Positions 1-9,360 of a stretch of DNA of 21,843 nt are shown piece by piece. The position numbers and the translations under genes were made by a program. The notes beneath the pieces were generated by a model, which made no database searches, was not told the origin of the DNA, and saw only the letters and a list, made by a program, of their open reading frames with translations. This stretch comes from Glomus cerebriforme (taxonomy: Eukaryota; Glomeromycota; Glomeromycetes; Glomerales; Glomeraceae): the NCBI GenBank assembly GCA_003550305.1, contig QKYT01000002.1, positions 403,444-425,286 of the forward strand, given 5' to 3'. The first letter of the stretch is position 1; each line of letters begins with the position of its first letter.

Positions 1-300
1 AAGGTTGTAAAGAGGAAAATTGCAAAGAGAAATACAAGACGGCGTGAGAAAGTAACAAGAAAAGCTGAAAGTCACGTGATAAAGCTAAACAATGACGAAA
101 GGCGTATTACAAGTTAAAACAATGACGAAACAATCATCGCGTCGTGACAAATAATCACGCGTATACAAAAATCGCATAACNCNGGTNANGATCACNGCCN
201 GTGATTTTATTAAAANAATGACAAATAATTACGCGTATACAAAAATCGCATAATGCCAGTGACGATCACCGACGGTGATTCGTAGCAATTTTATTCATTT
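1..300. repeat. 5' repeat block with 74-bp-spaced direct repeat
   Basis: A unit beginning TGACAAATAAT(C/T)ACGCG occurs at 145-206 and again at 219-280, giving a 74-bp period. The first copy contains most of the N bases (181, 183, 187, 189, 196, 200), which probably reflects mis-called or collapsed copies. Each unit ends in a hairpin; in the second copy ATCACCG and CGGTGAT flank one base (265-279). A shorter word, AACAATGACGAAA, is repeated near 88 and 118. No reading frame is supported here. The block looks like dispersed or tandem repeat DNA; its family is not recognised. Confidence 0.7.
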
Positions 301-703
301 TATCATATAATATAATAATAAACATAATAAACATTGAATATATTGTTGTTATTGTATATTTTTTCAGATATTTTTTTAGAGTATAATAATGAATATTAAT
401 GCTAGATTACGTGTAAAAGTTGCAGAGTATTAAAAATGAAATGTTATATAATTAGTCCTTGTAAATATTTTAAAGTATTACGCAGTGTTTTAAAATATTA
501 CGCATTTTAATATAATGGAGTATTATTACACTTGGTAAAATTACGGAGTATTACGCCACATAAATCATTAGAATATTATATTTTGTAATCTTTCGATGGG
601 TCATAACCTTACATAATATTACAAAGACGTAGATTTATGAAATACTTCGTACTAAATAAATTCCTGATGTAGGTAAGTTAAACAGCTTGAAGAAATAAAT
701 GAC
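281..703. other. AT-rich non-coding stretch with repeated 'GTATTACGC' words
   Basis: No coding potential is visible. The words AGTATTACGC, AATATTACGC and GAGTATTACGC recur between about 470 and 560, so this may be decayed repeat DNA. The missing left end of the Tc1/mariner element should lie in or near the right part of this stretch, but I could not find a left terminal inverted repeat. Confidence 0.4.
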
Positions 704-1579
704 TTGAAGCAAGAAAGTCATTCAGGCCGTCCAAGATGTCTTACTCCTAAGAAATGTCGTTATCTTGATCATATTGCAAAAATAAAGAAATGTAACTCAA
801 GTTCTGAGGTTACTGAACATCTCAAAAAAATATATTCAAGACTTGAAATTGCATCACGAACAGGTAGAAAAAATCTCCAAAAACTTGGATATAAAGTTTG
901 TATTTCACATTCAGTTTCTCTCCTTATTAAAGATGCTATGATTCATCGTGTTGCTTAGACAAAGGCTCACCAAAGAAAACATTGGAATAAAGTTATTTTT
1001 TCTGATAAATCTACCTTTCAGATGTTTTGTAATACAACTCAGGTATGTTATAAAAGTGGTAAACCAAGACCAATATGTGCAACAGTTAAACATCCCTTTA
1101 AAGTTCATGTGTGGGATGCATTTTGCACAAAAGGAACTATTGGTTTTCACATGTTTACTGAAAATATGAATAGGAAGCTTTACCGAAAGATTTTAACCCA
1201 AATTTATTTGAGCAAGCTCATCAGGTCCTTGGTAATGGACTAATGGTTGGATATTCTAACAGAATAATGATCTGAAACATCATGCTAGGCTTATGGTCAG
1301 TCTTCTTGAGGAACGTTATCCACAAATTCTTGATTGACCATCATACTCTTCAAATCTCAATCTGATCGAAAATTTATGGTCAATAATGAAGAGGAATGTT
1401 GAAAAAAGGTCAATGTTGTGATTAGCAAAAAAAAAATCTATCACTCAAGAGGTTTTATGTCAACAATAGCAAATGAATGGGAGGCTATTGATAGGAATTT
1501 ATGTCTTAAATTAGCGAATTCTATGTCAATGCGCATAGATTTAGTAATAGAGAGTGAAGGTGGGATGATAAAGTATTGA
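704..1579 (+). pseudogene. Tc1/mariner-family transposase pseudogene
   Basis: A DDE transposase of a Tc1/mariner (IS630-type) element, broken and spread over all three frames. The first frame (704-955) covers a helix-turn-helix-like part with SGRPR and ends in TAG. After the stop the same frame resumes with VIFSDKSTF (first catalytic D kept), KHPFKVHVWDAFCTKGTIG and HMFTENMN. Near 1200 it shifts to NLFEQAHQVLGNG, then to QNNDLKHHARLMVSLLEERY, where the usual QQDNDPKH has become QNNDLKH and the catalytic D reads as N. It continues to NLNLIENLWSIMKRNVEKR, which keeps the E of LNPIENLW, and finishes in another frame with ANEWEAIDRNLCLKLANSM and a TGA at 1577. The N-terminal DNA-binding part is truncated. 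At least four frameshifts and several stops mean it cannot make active transposase. Confidence 0.88.
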
Positions 1580-1671
1580 AATTTTATACACTTAATAAAT
1601 GTATTATGGAATACATAATATTAAATTTTCAAAGAATTTAAATAAAAATTACGTGAGATATTCACATTTAT

Positions 1672-1702
1672 TTAATTGTCAGTTTTTTCCGCCAGCACTG
1701 TA
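1672..1702 (+). repeat. Candidate right terminal inverted repeat of the Tc1-like element
   Basis: About 95 bp after the transposase stop the sequence reads TTTTTTCCGCCAGCACTGTA. Read from outside inwards this is TACAGTGCTGGCGGAAAAAA, the general form of Tc1-type ends (CAGTG near a TA target). No matching left copy was found upstream of 704, so the element appears truncated on that side. The assignment rests on position and form only. Confidence 0.4.
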
Positions 1703-1749
1703 CATAGCATATCATGTCATCAGAGGCAATTTTTTTCATCTTTCCAATA

Positions 1750-2139
1750 TGATAAACCAAGCCGAAACAAAAAATGAGAATGCAACATGAAATATTATCA
1801 ATCAGTATTTTGACTTTGGAGAAGCTTTGTATTCGTGATATAAGGAGTTAAAATCTAGTAATGGTAAAGAAGGGCTGTATTCTTGTTAAAGATGAGGTTA
1901 GAAAGGAAATTCCTGAAACAAAATTTTCTGATGATGCTTTGCGAAAGAGAAGGGAAAGAGTCAAGAAAGTCTATAAGCTTTTTAATAGTATTGGTAAATC
2001 GAAAATAGCACAAATTAAATCTTTCCCTGCAAGATTTAATTTATCTGATAATAGTGTTTTGACTTTTGAGAACAGTTGGTTACTGCACCACATTACTGCA
2101 TCCAACTTATTTTTAACGTGTAAACTGCTCATCAAATAA
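1750..2139 (+). pseudogene. Broken fragment of a probable glomeromycete multicopy protein family
   Basis: From about 1750 one frame reads QAETKNENAT, stop, then NIINQYFDFGEALYS, stop, then YKELKSSNGKEG. After a frameshift near 1875-1885 the coding moves to the frame opened by ATG 1861: VKDEVRKEIPETKFSDDALR, then RVKKVYKLFNSIGKSKIAQIKSF, ending in TAA at 2139. The order FDFGEAL, then EVRK.IPE, then KVYKLFN.IG..KI..IKSF resembles a domain I remember from many predicted Rhizophagus irregularis proteins, but this was not checked. The function is unknown; the piece may belong to an expanded or mobile family. Two stops and a frameshift make it a pseudogene fragment, and the ATG at 1861 is unlikely to be a true start. 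Confidence 0.5.
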
Positions 2140-2660
2140 ATAAAATCTCCCTCAAAAATAATTTTTTTTGGGAGAGAGTTTCTTACTTAATTCCAAATAA
2201 TATTTTGCTAAACTGTTAGATTATCTCCCGCAAAAGCTTTGTTTCAAGGGAGTATTACACAGATCATATTCGTCTTCTTACCATTCTGGTGCCTGGAAGT
2301 CTGGAACTCTCCTGGAACTTGTGTTACACCTGTGATTTTTATCGCAAGTGATAAAATTCTGGTCATAATAAATATTTAGAGAAAATTTCGATCTGTGGGT
2401 TATGCCATTATAGTACACATTGATGTTCTGTAATGAAATGGAATAATTATATGAAATCAACAAAATAAATGTCATGTTTTACAATACTACACGTAAAAAA
2501 GTGGCAAATTCTGAGAACACTCAATCTAGGAGTTCTGTAGTTTTATACTGTATATAGAAAAGAAATACATAACGGGATCTAGCCTATAATAATAATACAT
2601 GACGTTTCTACAGGGACTGTATACAATTATGAATGATATAAAATCTTTTACTTATTTTAT
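2140..2660. other. Unassigned AT-rich stretch with a hairpin at 2146-2177
   Basis: TCTCCC-T-CAAAAA (from 2146) can pair with TTTTTTG-GGAGA (ending about 2175), leaving a small loop. This could be the end of a small mobile element. Beyond it I see no convincing coding; the longest open frames here are short and resemble nothing I recognise. Confidence 0.35.
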
Positions 2661-2665
2661 TTTAG

Positions 2666-2965
2666 GAAATTCGACCAGATCCAGATGATCGACATCCAGC
2701 AAAAGGTTCTGTTTCGAGTAACCTTGCTTAAAAAATATTTTGATAATAAGCATCATGAAGCTTTGGAATTAGACCAGGAACAAGCCAAAAATTGATGTTT
2801 ATTGGAAGGTAAGGAAAATACTGTATTGGTCAAATTAGAACCAAAGGGAGACCACCAAGCGTCAGAAATTAAAAGATTCCGAAAAAATCTTTGGAAAGCT
2901 AATCTTTGTCTCATCAAAACAAGTGTGAATTGTGCAACAATGTAGGACATAATCATAAATCTTAA
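2666..2965 (+). pseudogene. Transposase-like C-terminal tail with degenerate zinc knuckle
   Basis: After an acceptor-like TTTTAG, one frame reads EIRPDPDDRHPAKGSVSSNL. A second gives LLKKYFDNKHHEALELDQEQ. A third gives GKYCIGQIRTKGRPPSVRN, stop, KIPKKSLES, stop, and NKCELCNNVGHNHKS, ending in TAA at 2963. The KGRPP segment followed by C-x2-C-x4-H matches the tail of MULE/FAR1-like (SWIM-type) transposases, where a fourth Cys normally follows x4 after the His; here the stop codon sits at that place. At least two frameshifts and two internal stops mark it as a remnant. The catalytic core is absent, so the family assignment rests on the tail alone. Confidence 0.45.
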
Positions 2966-3039
2966 TCGAAATAAAAGATATTGGTCTTTATGGCTCGAAT
3001 TACAGTATTCGAGCGCAATTATTTTTTAGTTTTTTTTTT

Positions 3040-3055
3040 TATTTATTTATTTTTT
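3040..3055 (-). terminator. Candidate polyadenylation signals of the 7TM gene
   Basis: On the minus strand overlapping AATAAA words (AATAAATAAAT) lie about 115-130 bp after the stop codon at 3170. In this AT-rich DNA such words are common, so position is the main support. A perfect 7-bp inverted repeat, GTAGTAC-CA-GTACTAC (3128-3143), lies between the stop and this signal. Confidence 0.35.
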
Positions 3056-3169
3056 TTTTAATCAATATGCGCAAATTTTCAAACTTATATAATTTGTACA
3101 CCCTGACCCATTTAATTAAATAAATTAGTAGTACCAGTACTACGATTTTTTTTTTTTATCCTTGAATAA

Positions 3170-4635
3170 TTAATTCCTGGTTTTGGAAGATGAAGAATTA
3201 CCAGGAGAGGCTGGTAACTTTTTGTTGTTTTTCATTGTACTATTTAAAATAAAAAACCGTCAGTTAATAATTTAAGAATTAAAATTACGGCAATACTTTT
3301 TTTTAAAAACGAATACTTACAAAAAAACCAAGAGACTTTCAACGGACAATCCAAGTAGCGGAAAAGCAACATATTCGATCCAATAATAGAATAAATTCCA
3401 TCCAAAAGAATAAATCGTAGTGGATCGATACGTTAAACTCATAATTAAATATATAATTGCTTGAAATAATAATCCAAAAAATATAGCCATAACTGGTACA
3501 GTTATCTACATAAACAAAACAATTATATTATTAAATGAGAAAAAATAGAAAATGTAAATTATATATTATTTATAATATTTACATTTCTGGTGCTCTTTTT
3601 GATACTTTCTACATAACTGCCATTATCAGTAGTCCCTGAAGAAATGTGACGTTCTTCCATCACTTTAATGTAACTCTTGATTACAGACATTAACTTGTAC
3701 CAAAAATATGCTAATACCGAAATGTATATTATTTCCCAAACTACTAAAGCAAGAAAATGTGCTGTAAAGTAAAGATTTGCTGTTTTAATATCATTCAATT
3801 CAGCGAAATGCCCTGTTAATGAAGCTAATGGTAACCACGTGACTATTGGCAGTAAAAATAATATTATTCCAATCATGTCAACAAAACGTGTATTTATCCC
3901 TTTCTCTCCGGTTGAGAGCTCAAATTTCTCATTAAATTTTGTATTTGGTGTCGAATAAACTGTCAAAGAATTAAGGTTTATTATTAAATCACTTTATTTT
4001 AATATGAATTACTGGTTTTATATTTACCTATACTGACGGTATAGAATATAGAAATTGACGCTGATACAACATTTATCAATATGTTACCAACTATAACATT
4101 AAACATTTTAAATAGTTTAATACAAGTTTAATTGCGCATAAATGATATGAACGATTTAATATATATATATATATATAATTTTTTTTTACTTACTTTCAGC
4201 CGCTTTGATGCTAGGATACGATTCAGTTATCAACAATATCAAATGAATTGCTTCGACTAAAATTGATAAATTAATATAAATAAATTTTTTAGTTTCAATT
4301 TCGTTACGACAAAATAAGCAAACTACTCAAAACTTACAAGACATATAACCGATGACTATCAAGTGATAAGAATGTAGAGGTCTCGGCCTTAACCAACCTC
4401 TTTCTCTAGTAGCGGATAAGAAGAACGGTTGCTTTTTAACTCTAATAAGATAAGTCAATAATCCACAACCCATCAATGTTGCCAATATACATATCGTTAC
4501 CAATATTTTTCCAACAATAACATAAAATTCACTATTTGAACATTCATATATGTTTATACGAAAATCACAAAAGCAAAGTTCTCCGTTTTCTGTTGTTTTA
4601 CACACGCGAGTGAAATCGTTTATAAGGCGAACCAT
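3170..4635 (-). CDS. Orphan seven-transmembrane (GPCR-like) protein, 6 exons, 351 aa
   Basis: I assembled six exons with matching phases: 4635-4338, 4256-4194, 4090-4028, 3959-3583, 3505-3321 and 3239-3170. All introns are GT..AG (68-103 bp) and the stop is TAA. The product has seven hydrophobic segments at about residues 37-64, 90-110, 120-143, 166-189, 202-229, 270-291 and 305-329. The N-terminus, presumably outside the cell, has four cysteines (C12, C21, C23, C32). A basic loop with RVKKQ and RERGWLRPR follows TM1, and the C-terminus is short, polar and Ser/Lys-rich. The number and spacing of helices fit a G-protein-coupled-receptor-like fold, but I recognise no family motif, so receptor function is inference. 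Exon borders fall close to helix borders. The start ATG opens the first exon and no earlier in-frame ATG continues it. The divergent neighbour starts about 1.1 kb away. A (TA)n tract lies in intron 2. Confidence 0.8.
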
Positions 4636-5761
4636 ATTTGAAAATGAAATTGAGATGATTTTAAGTGAAAAATGGTAATAATTTATTTAAGGAATGTAAT
4701 GAAAATTATAAAAAAAAGAATAATCTTACTCTCTTATCTCCATTAAATCTTTAACTTTATACGGAAAATATGAAAAAAAATGTTTATTATATAATCTGAG
4801 TACCCCAATCGAATTTTTTAATTTGTGTAACAAATTTGCCAGTAAAAATTGCAGTTATTATTCAGTTTATTGTATTATGAAAGCATTATAGAAATATTTC
4901 GTAAAAGATGATCAAATATAAACAAAAAGCACGGTTGTCCTATTAATTTAGGAAAATATCTCTTTCGTAAAATCGAAATAATAAAAAATCATTTATAAAT
5001 CATTCATTTTATAATTTAATTCATTAAAAATTCTTGAAATATAAACTTTTTTTTAAAAAAAAGAATGAGAATTTTTTCATTTTTTTGACGTCGATCATGT
5101 ATATCAAAGTCAAATATTTCTATATCGGTCTACCGACCGATATTAGTCATATTACTGGATATTATTTGATTAATACATTGGTGCATCGGGATGCTTATGA
5201 GATGATGTATAATGCTTATAGTGCTTACACAATCTGATGATATCTGACGTTTGCCTGGGATAGCAGTTATTAATTACACAAACTATTAATATTATTTGCA
5301 TTAGATTGCCAAAAACATATTTAATTGACAAGATGGCCATAAGAAATTATTTAATTATTTACAAATTGAGGCTCGTGCGTACTATTATTGGTTTACAACT
5401 TGATCCTTAATCGCAACAAATTTGGCGGAGATTTTCAAGATTTGGACACCAATAATATCTTCGGTTATATTATTTTGAGCAAAAAAAAACATTGCATAAT
5501 TTCCTTAGTGCCGGCTAGAATTACGTATTTTGTAATTATTCTACCGAACATTTTAATAGTTTCCCCGTTTTCGAAACTTTTGAATATTATTTAGGTGTAA
5601 CAATTCAACAATTCGTGAAATTGATTAGTGGTCTTGTGACTGTTTTCTTGATATAAATATCCCACAAATCTGGTAATATGATTTATGATGATTTATACCA
5701 AGTTAATATAAATCTAAATCACGATTATCAATTTCTTATATATACTGTAAGTCTTCTAGCA
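4636..5761. other. Divergent intergenic region between the 7TM and Rad1 genes
   Basis: No supported gene. It must contain the promoters of both flanking genes. A perfect 9-bp inverted repeat ATATCGGTC-TACC-GACCGATAT lies at 5122-5143. TTTGGCGG at 5421-5428, about 330 bp before the Rad1 start, resembles the E2F/SBF-type core of G1/S genes but could be chance. Open frames in 5034-5237 and 5388-5594 lack recognisable content or a good start. Confidence 0.45.
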
Positions 5762-7227
5762 ATGGTAAATAAAAATGTTTGTTTGAAAAAAATTTTTCAC
5801 GTTTTTCCATTATTTAATAAATTATTTAAATAATTTTAAGGGTTCGTCGGAACAAATAATGCCTTTACCTTTATTTAATGCTAACACAGTGAATCCGAAA
5901 CGACTTTATGAAATTATCAAAGGTGTTAGTTTGAAGCAAAAAGTATATATATATATATAACATAATTAATTTTGGATTTTTAGATATAATTCATTTTTTT
6001 TTTCTAACTGGGAAATATTTATTTTTTTTTCGTGTTAGGACTTGGGTCACATATATATAACACATGATGGTATATCTTTGAAATCCGGCGCAATAGGACA
6101 GTTCCAAGGTAAGTTTACTTTTTTTTGTTAAAATTTAACTTATTAATTTTTTTGTTTATTTATTTATTTATTTTTTAGCTGTATCGTTCATTCCATGTGA
6201 ATTCTTCCATTCGTATAATTTTAATGGGACGGAACCGCTTGAAATCGTTATCGCATTAAAAGATCTGTATGGGGTGTTAGGGATTACCCAAGATGATGAT
6301 GCGCAAGATGAAGATAATGATGTAGGAGAATTTATCCTACCAGAAAATTCGTTTTATGAATCAGATCTAGATCAGGAAGATCTACAACAACAAATAATCA
6401 CAGAGGAGAATGACAGAATCAGAGACGACGATAATGAATCAATTTCGAATGATGATTTCAAATTCAACTATCAACAATTTGAAGCATCATTTAAATATGA
6501 GAAAGAGGGCGCAACATTTGACGTAGAATTATTTGATGATACAAGTTCAAATATTGTTGAAATAGTTCCTTTATTACAAGATCCATTACATGATATTCCG
6601 GAACCACCAAATATGATTTTCTTTTTCAAAATTCTGTGTTATGAATTGAGGATGATTCTAAAGGATTGCTTAAAAACTGGATCAAAAGTTCAACTGAATG
6701 GATACAAAAATGAAATAACTATATTGAGATTCAGTAGTCGTAACGAATATCGATTCGTTGAGGTAATGTTTTATATATTAAAATTTTTTATATTAGAATT
6801 TATATTTATCTTCCTTTTTTTTAATATTAATAGCATAATATTAAATCTGAAGCATTTTATCAATACAGGATTATTGAAGACTTCCAGTTCACGTACGTAA
6901 AAGGTTGGACTTTTAATAGAATTATGTAAATAGTTATACAAAATTTTTATTATAATAGATATCCAAAATATTGTATTCTACCTTTATTATCCTTACCTAT
7001 TAATAAAAAGGATAATATAGAAGTGGTGATTTATGCAAATGGACTAATGAAGACGAAATTTTGTCCTGGTGATATACAAAATTCATACGTAAATTATATG
7101 GTAAGTATATGTGAATGTTGTGAATGTTGAATATGCAGTATTTGATTTTATTTGATTTGATAAGCTGATTTCTTTTTTTTTTTTAAAAAAAAAAAAATAG
7201 ATGATGACAATGATGGAAGACGAATGA
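5762..7227 (+). CDS. rad1: Rad1-like subunit of the 9-1-1 DNA-damage checkpoint clamp, 7 exons, 328 aa
   Basis: Rad1 forms the PCNA-like 9-1-1 ring with Rad9 and Hus1, which is loaded at damaged DNA and activates the checkpoint kinase in the nucleus. Seven exons join in phase: 5762-5764, 5841-5942, 6039-6108, 6179-6762, 6834-6892, 6959-7100 and 7201-7227, all with GT..AG introns. The N-terminal half fits the Rad1 clamp fold: NPKRLYEIIKGVSLKQK, then IYITHDGISLKS, AVSFIPCEFFHSY and IVIALKDLYGVLG. An acidic insert (about residues 96-151) follows, then the second clamp half with ATFDVELFDD, LKDCLKTGSKVQ and EITILRFSS, and the closing strand IEVVIYANGLMKTKF. Length fits fungal Rad1 (about 280-330 aa). 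The one-codon first exon (ATG followed by GTAAAT) is inferred; if wrong, translation would start at ATG 5859 and lose seven residues. Family assignment is from pattern, not alignment. Confidence 0.7.
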
Positions 7228-7431
7228 TCCATAGAATGTTATATGAAGGTTATGAGTTTAAAAGTTATTTTCGTTATATTTTAAGCGATTAAAAATTTTA
7301 ATGACTTCATTATATATATATATTTGTAATAGAATATATATGTGTAAAACTATTCCATAAACTAATTTTATGACCCAACACCTCATTGAATATCCCACAT
7401 CATAAATAATTCGAATACTATATCTATCATC
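7228..7431. other. Convergent 3' region between Rad1 and Cns1 genes
   Basis: Only 204 bp separates the two stop codons, so the 3' UTRs of the convergent transcripts probably overlap. A (TA)n tract lies around 7311-7323. No canonical AATAAA stands out on the plus strand. Confidence 0.5.
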
Positions 7432-8846
7432 TTACTGATATTTAGCCAGAAATTCTTCTTTAAACTTGCCTTTATCTGATAAAATAATAAAATTTGGAAT
7501 TCCATCTTTGACAACATATTTAGGATATGACAAAATTTCTTTTAAAGTACAATTTCTTCCAACTTTAACTAATTTAGTTGTCGGTACAGCATCACCACCA
7601 CCTATTACAGGTATAGGTAAATTATATTCAAAGTAAACTAATAATTGAGAAGGAATATATTTTTTCTCATTATCCCACGGAGCATATTGTTCAAATATTA
7701 CTTTTAAATGATCTAAAAATGTTGTTTCTTCATCAAATGATTCAATAAAATCCGATTCTTTATATTCTGGATACAAAAAAAATACTGGCCAAACTAAACT
7801 ATTTGTTTCTTTATCTAATCGAACTGATTTTTCTATTGATGGTTGTGCCTTCGATGAATATTCCATTCTTATATTCCTTTCCTATGATAAATTTTTTTTT
7901 TTGAAATCAAAGATTTGATTTGTGAAAAAAAATAATAAATTTTATAACAATACCTTTATTGCTCTTTCTAACTCTTCTTTTGATTCACGTTCTTTACGTT
8001 CTCTTTCTTCTTTCTCTTTACATTTTTTATTTAAAGCTTCTTTTCTCTTAAAACATTTTTCTTTCTCATTTTGTAATACTGTATTATTTGGTTGTATCTA
8101 AATGGTATAAATTTGTATCAGAATAACTTAATTCTCCAAACAAAAAAATTAAACCAAATGACACACCGTAAGTCCATGATCACAACAATCGATAGCTTCC
8201 ACAATTTTATCAAGAGCATATAATGCCTTTGCAGAACGATAATATGCTTTAATGTTTTTTGGATTTAATTTTAATGCTTTTGAGCAATCTATTAAGACTT
8301 TTCTATAATTCTCTGTTTTTCACCAAAAAGTAATTGGTTATTAAATAATTGTTTTTCCAAAAATATATATATTCACTTATCATTAAAGATATAATAAGAT
8401 AAAAAAAAATACCTAATTCGAGATTAGCAGCGGCTCTATTAGTTAAACAAGCTTCAATAATTTTATTATCTTTACAATTTGTTTCTAATGCCTTTGTATA
8501 GTAATTTATTGCATCTTTATATTGTGATTTACCGACTTTAAAACATTCATTTCCTTGATTCTTAAAATTTTCTGCTACCTCTATTTAAAGTTAGAAGAAA
8601 AAGTTGTTCAAAAAAAGTAGTTTATTCAAATTCAAAAAAAAAAGTCAACAATAAAAGTTTTGATACATATATACCTTCAGGAGGACCATCATAAATCAGA
8701 GATTGTAAAGCAGCTAAAGTCTCATTTTCTTCTTCAGGCATTTCAGTCATGAATAAAGGTATTTTATTCATTTCTTTAATTAAATCACTACCTTCTCTAA
8801 ATCCTCCATCTACTTTTGCTTTTTGTGGTCCTAAAATATTTGTCAT
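7432..8846 (-). CDS. CNS1: Cns1/TTC4 Hsp90-Hsp70 co-chaperone, TPR and wheel domains, 5 exons, 359 aa
   Basis: Cns1 (TTC4 in animals) is a cytosolic TPR co-chaperone of Hsp90 and Hsp70. Exons 8846-8675, 8580-8413, 8312-8167, 8097-7954 and 7881-7432 join in phase with GT..AG introns (69-100 bp). The N-terminus has IPLFMTEMPEE, typical of the family. Residues 58-162 hold three TPR motifs. The carboxylate clamp that grips the EEVD tail of Hsp90/Hsp70 is intact: K64, N68, N105, K135 and R139, including TNRAAANLEL and LNPKNIKAYYRSAKAL. Residues 170-210 form a highly charged helix. Residues 216-359 are the C-terminal wheel domain, with VWPVFFLYPEYKESDFI, QLLVYFEYNLPIPV and PNFIILSDKGKF. Length compares with 385 (yeast) and 387 (human). 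ATG 8846 is chosen because the protein then begins MTNILGPQ; a longer frame has only a TTG start. Confidence 0.93.
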
Positions 8847-8999
8847 TTTTGATAAACTCAACTAATTTTTTTTAATTTTTTTAAAAAAAATTATAATTCT
8901 CTTCTTTATATTAGTTTGATAATCTTGCATTTGTCACATGAAGGTAATCGAAATCTACGATTTAATTTTGTATCACAGGCTTTTCAACTCTGAAAAAAA
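8847..8999 (-). promoter_or_regulatory. Upstream region of the Cns1 gene
   Basis: This stretch lies directly upstream of the Cns1 start. It is mostly A/T runs. No heat-shock element (alternating nGAAn) or clear TATA box could be defended by eye, so promoter function is inferred from position alone. Confidence 0.3.
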
Positions 9000-9000
9000 A

Positions 9001-9360
9001 ATGAGCGAAACAAACAATGTATACTACTATGATTACCCCAAGAATTTCGTGTTCGATTGCACAATATTTTTGGCGAAGAAATAGAGCTGTCATCTATGCG
9101 CATGGTTTATCTGAAAAAGAGAACAATCTCGGAATTAATTATGAACCGTAATGGCGTAACCAAATATGCGAAAAAAAAAATTAACAGTTAATGAATTTAT
9201 AATTTAAGACATTGTGGAATATCAGTTTGGATTTGCAGTCATACGAAATACTTATAATTTCATACAATCAAGAGGTTCAGTACGTACAGTATGTCACGAA
9301 AAGGCATTCACTTTACAGTATCGCAAAGAAATTAAACACTCAAGATTGCGGCTCGAGTAA
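9001..9360 (+). pseudogene. Broken coding-like stretch of unknown origin
   Basis: GC content rises here relative to the flanks, and three frames carry protein-like segments in succession. ATG 9001 opens MSETNNVYYYDYPKNFVFD. Another frame reads QEFRVRLHNIFGEEIELSS and MRMVYLKKRTISELIMNRNG. A third, from about 9180, reads LTVNEFII, stop, DIVEYQFGFAVIRNTYNFIQ and EKAFTLQYRKEIKHSRLRLE, then two stops. The pattern fits a decayed gene with frameshifts, perhaps transposon-derived. I do not recognise the family. Confidence 0.3.

Noticed and set aside
911..1243. Overlapping small open frames inside the Tc1-like remnant
   Set aside because: They are antisense or shifted shadows of the transposase pseudogene, and no product makes sense.
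1599..1790. 63-aa open frame from ATG 1599
   Set aside because: It crosses the presumed element end near 1702; only its last residues belong to the following pseudogene frame.
2278..2475. 65-aa minus-strand open frame
   Set aside because: No recognisable content, no splice or promoter context.
2753..2956. 67-aa minus-strand open frame
   Set aside because: Antisense to the zinc-knuckle pseudogene, which explains the open frame better.
5421..5428. TTTGGCGG as an E2F/SBF site controlling Rad1
   Set aside because: A single eight-base match 330 bp upstream is too weak to annotate as a regulatory site.
5034..5594. Two open frames (67 and 68 aa) between the 7TM and Rad1 genes
   Set aside because: Low-complexity, no motif; the second begins at a non-ATG codon.
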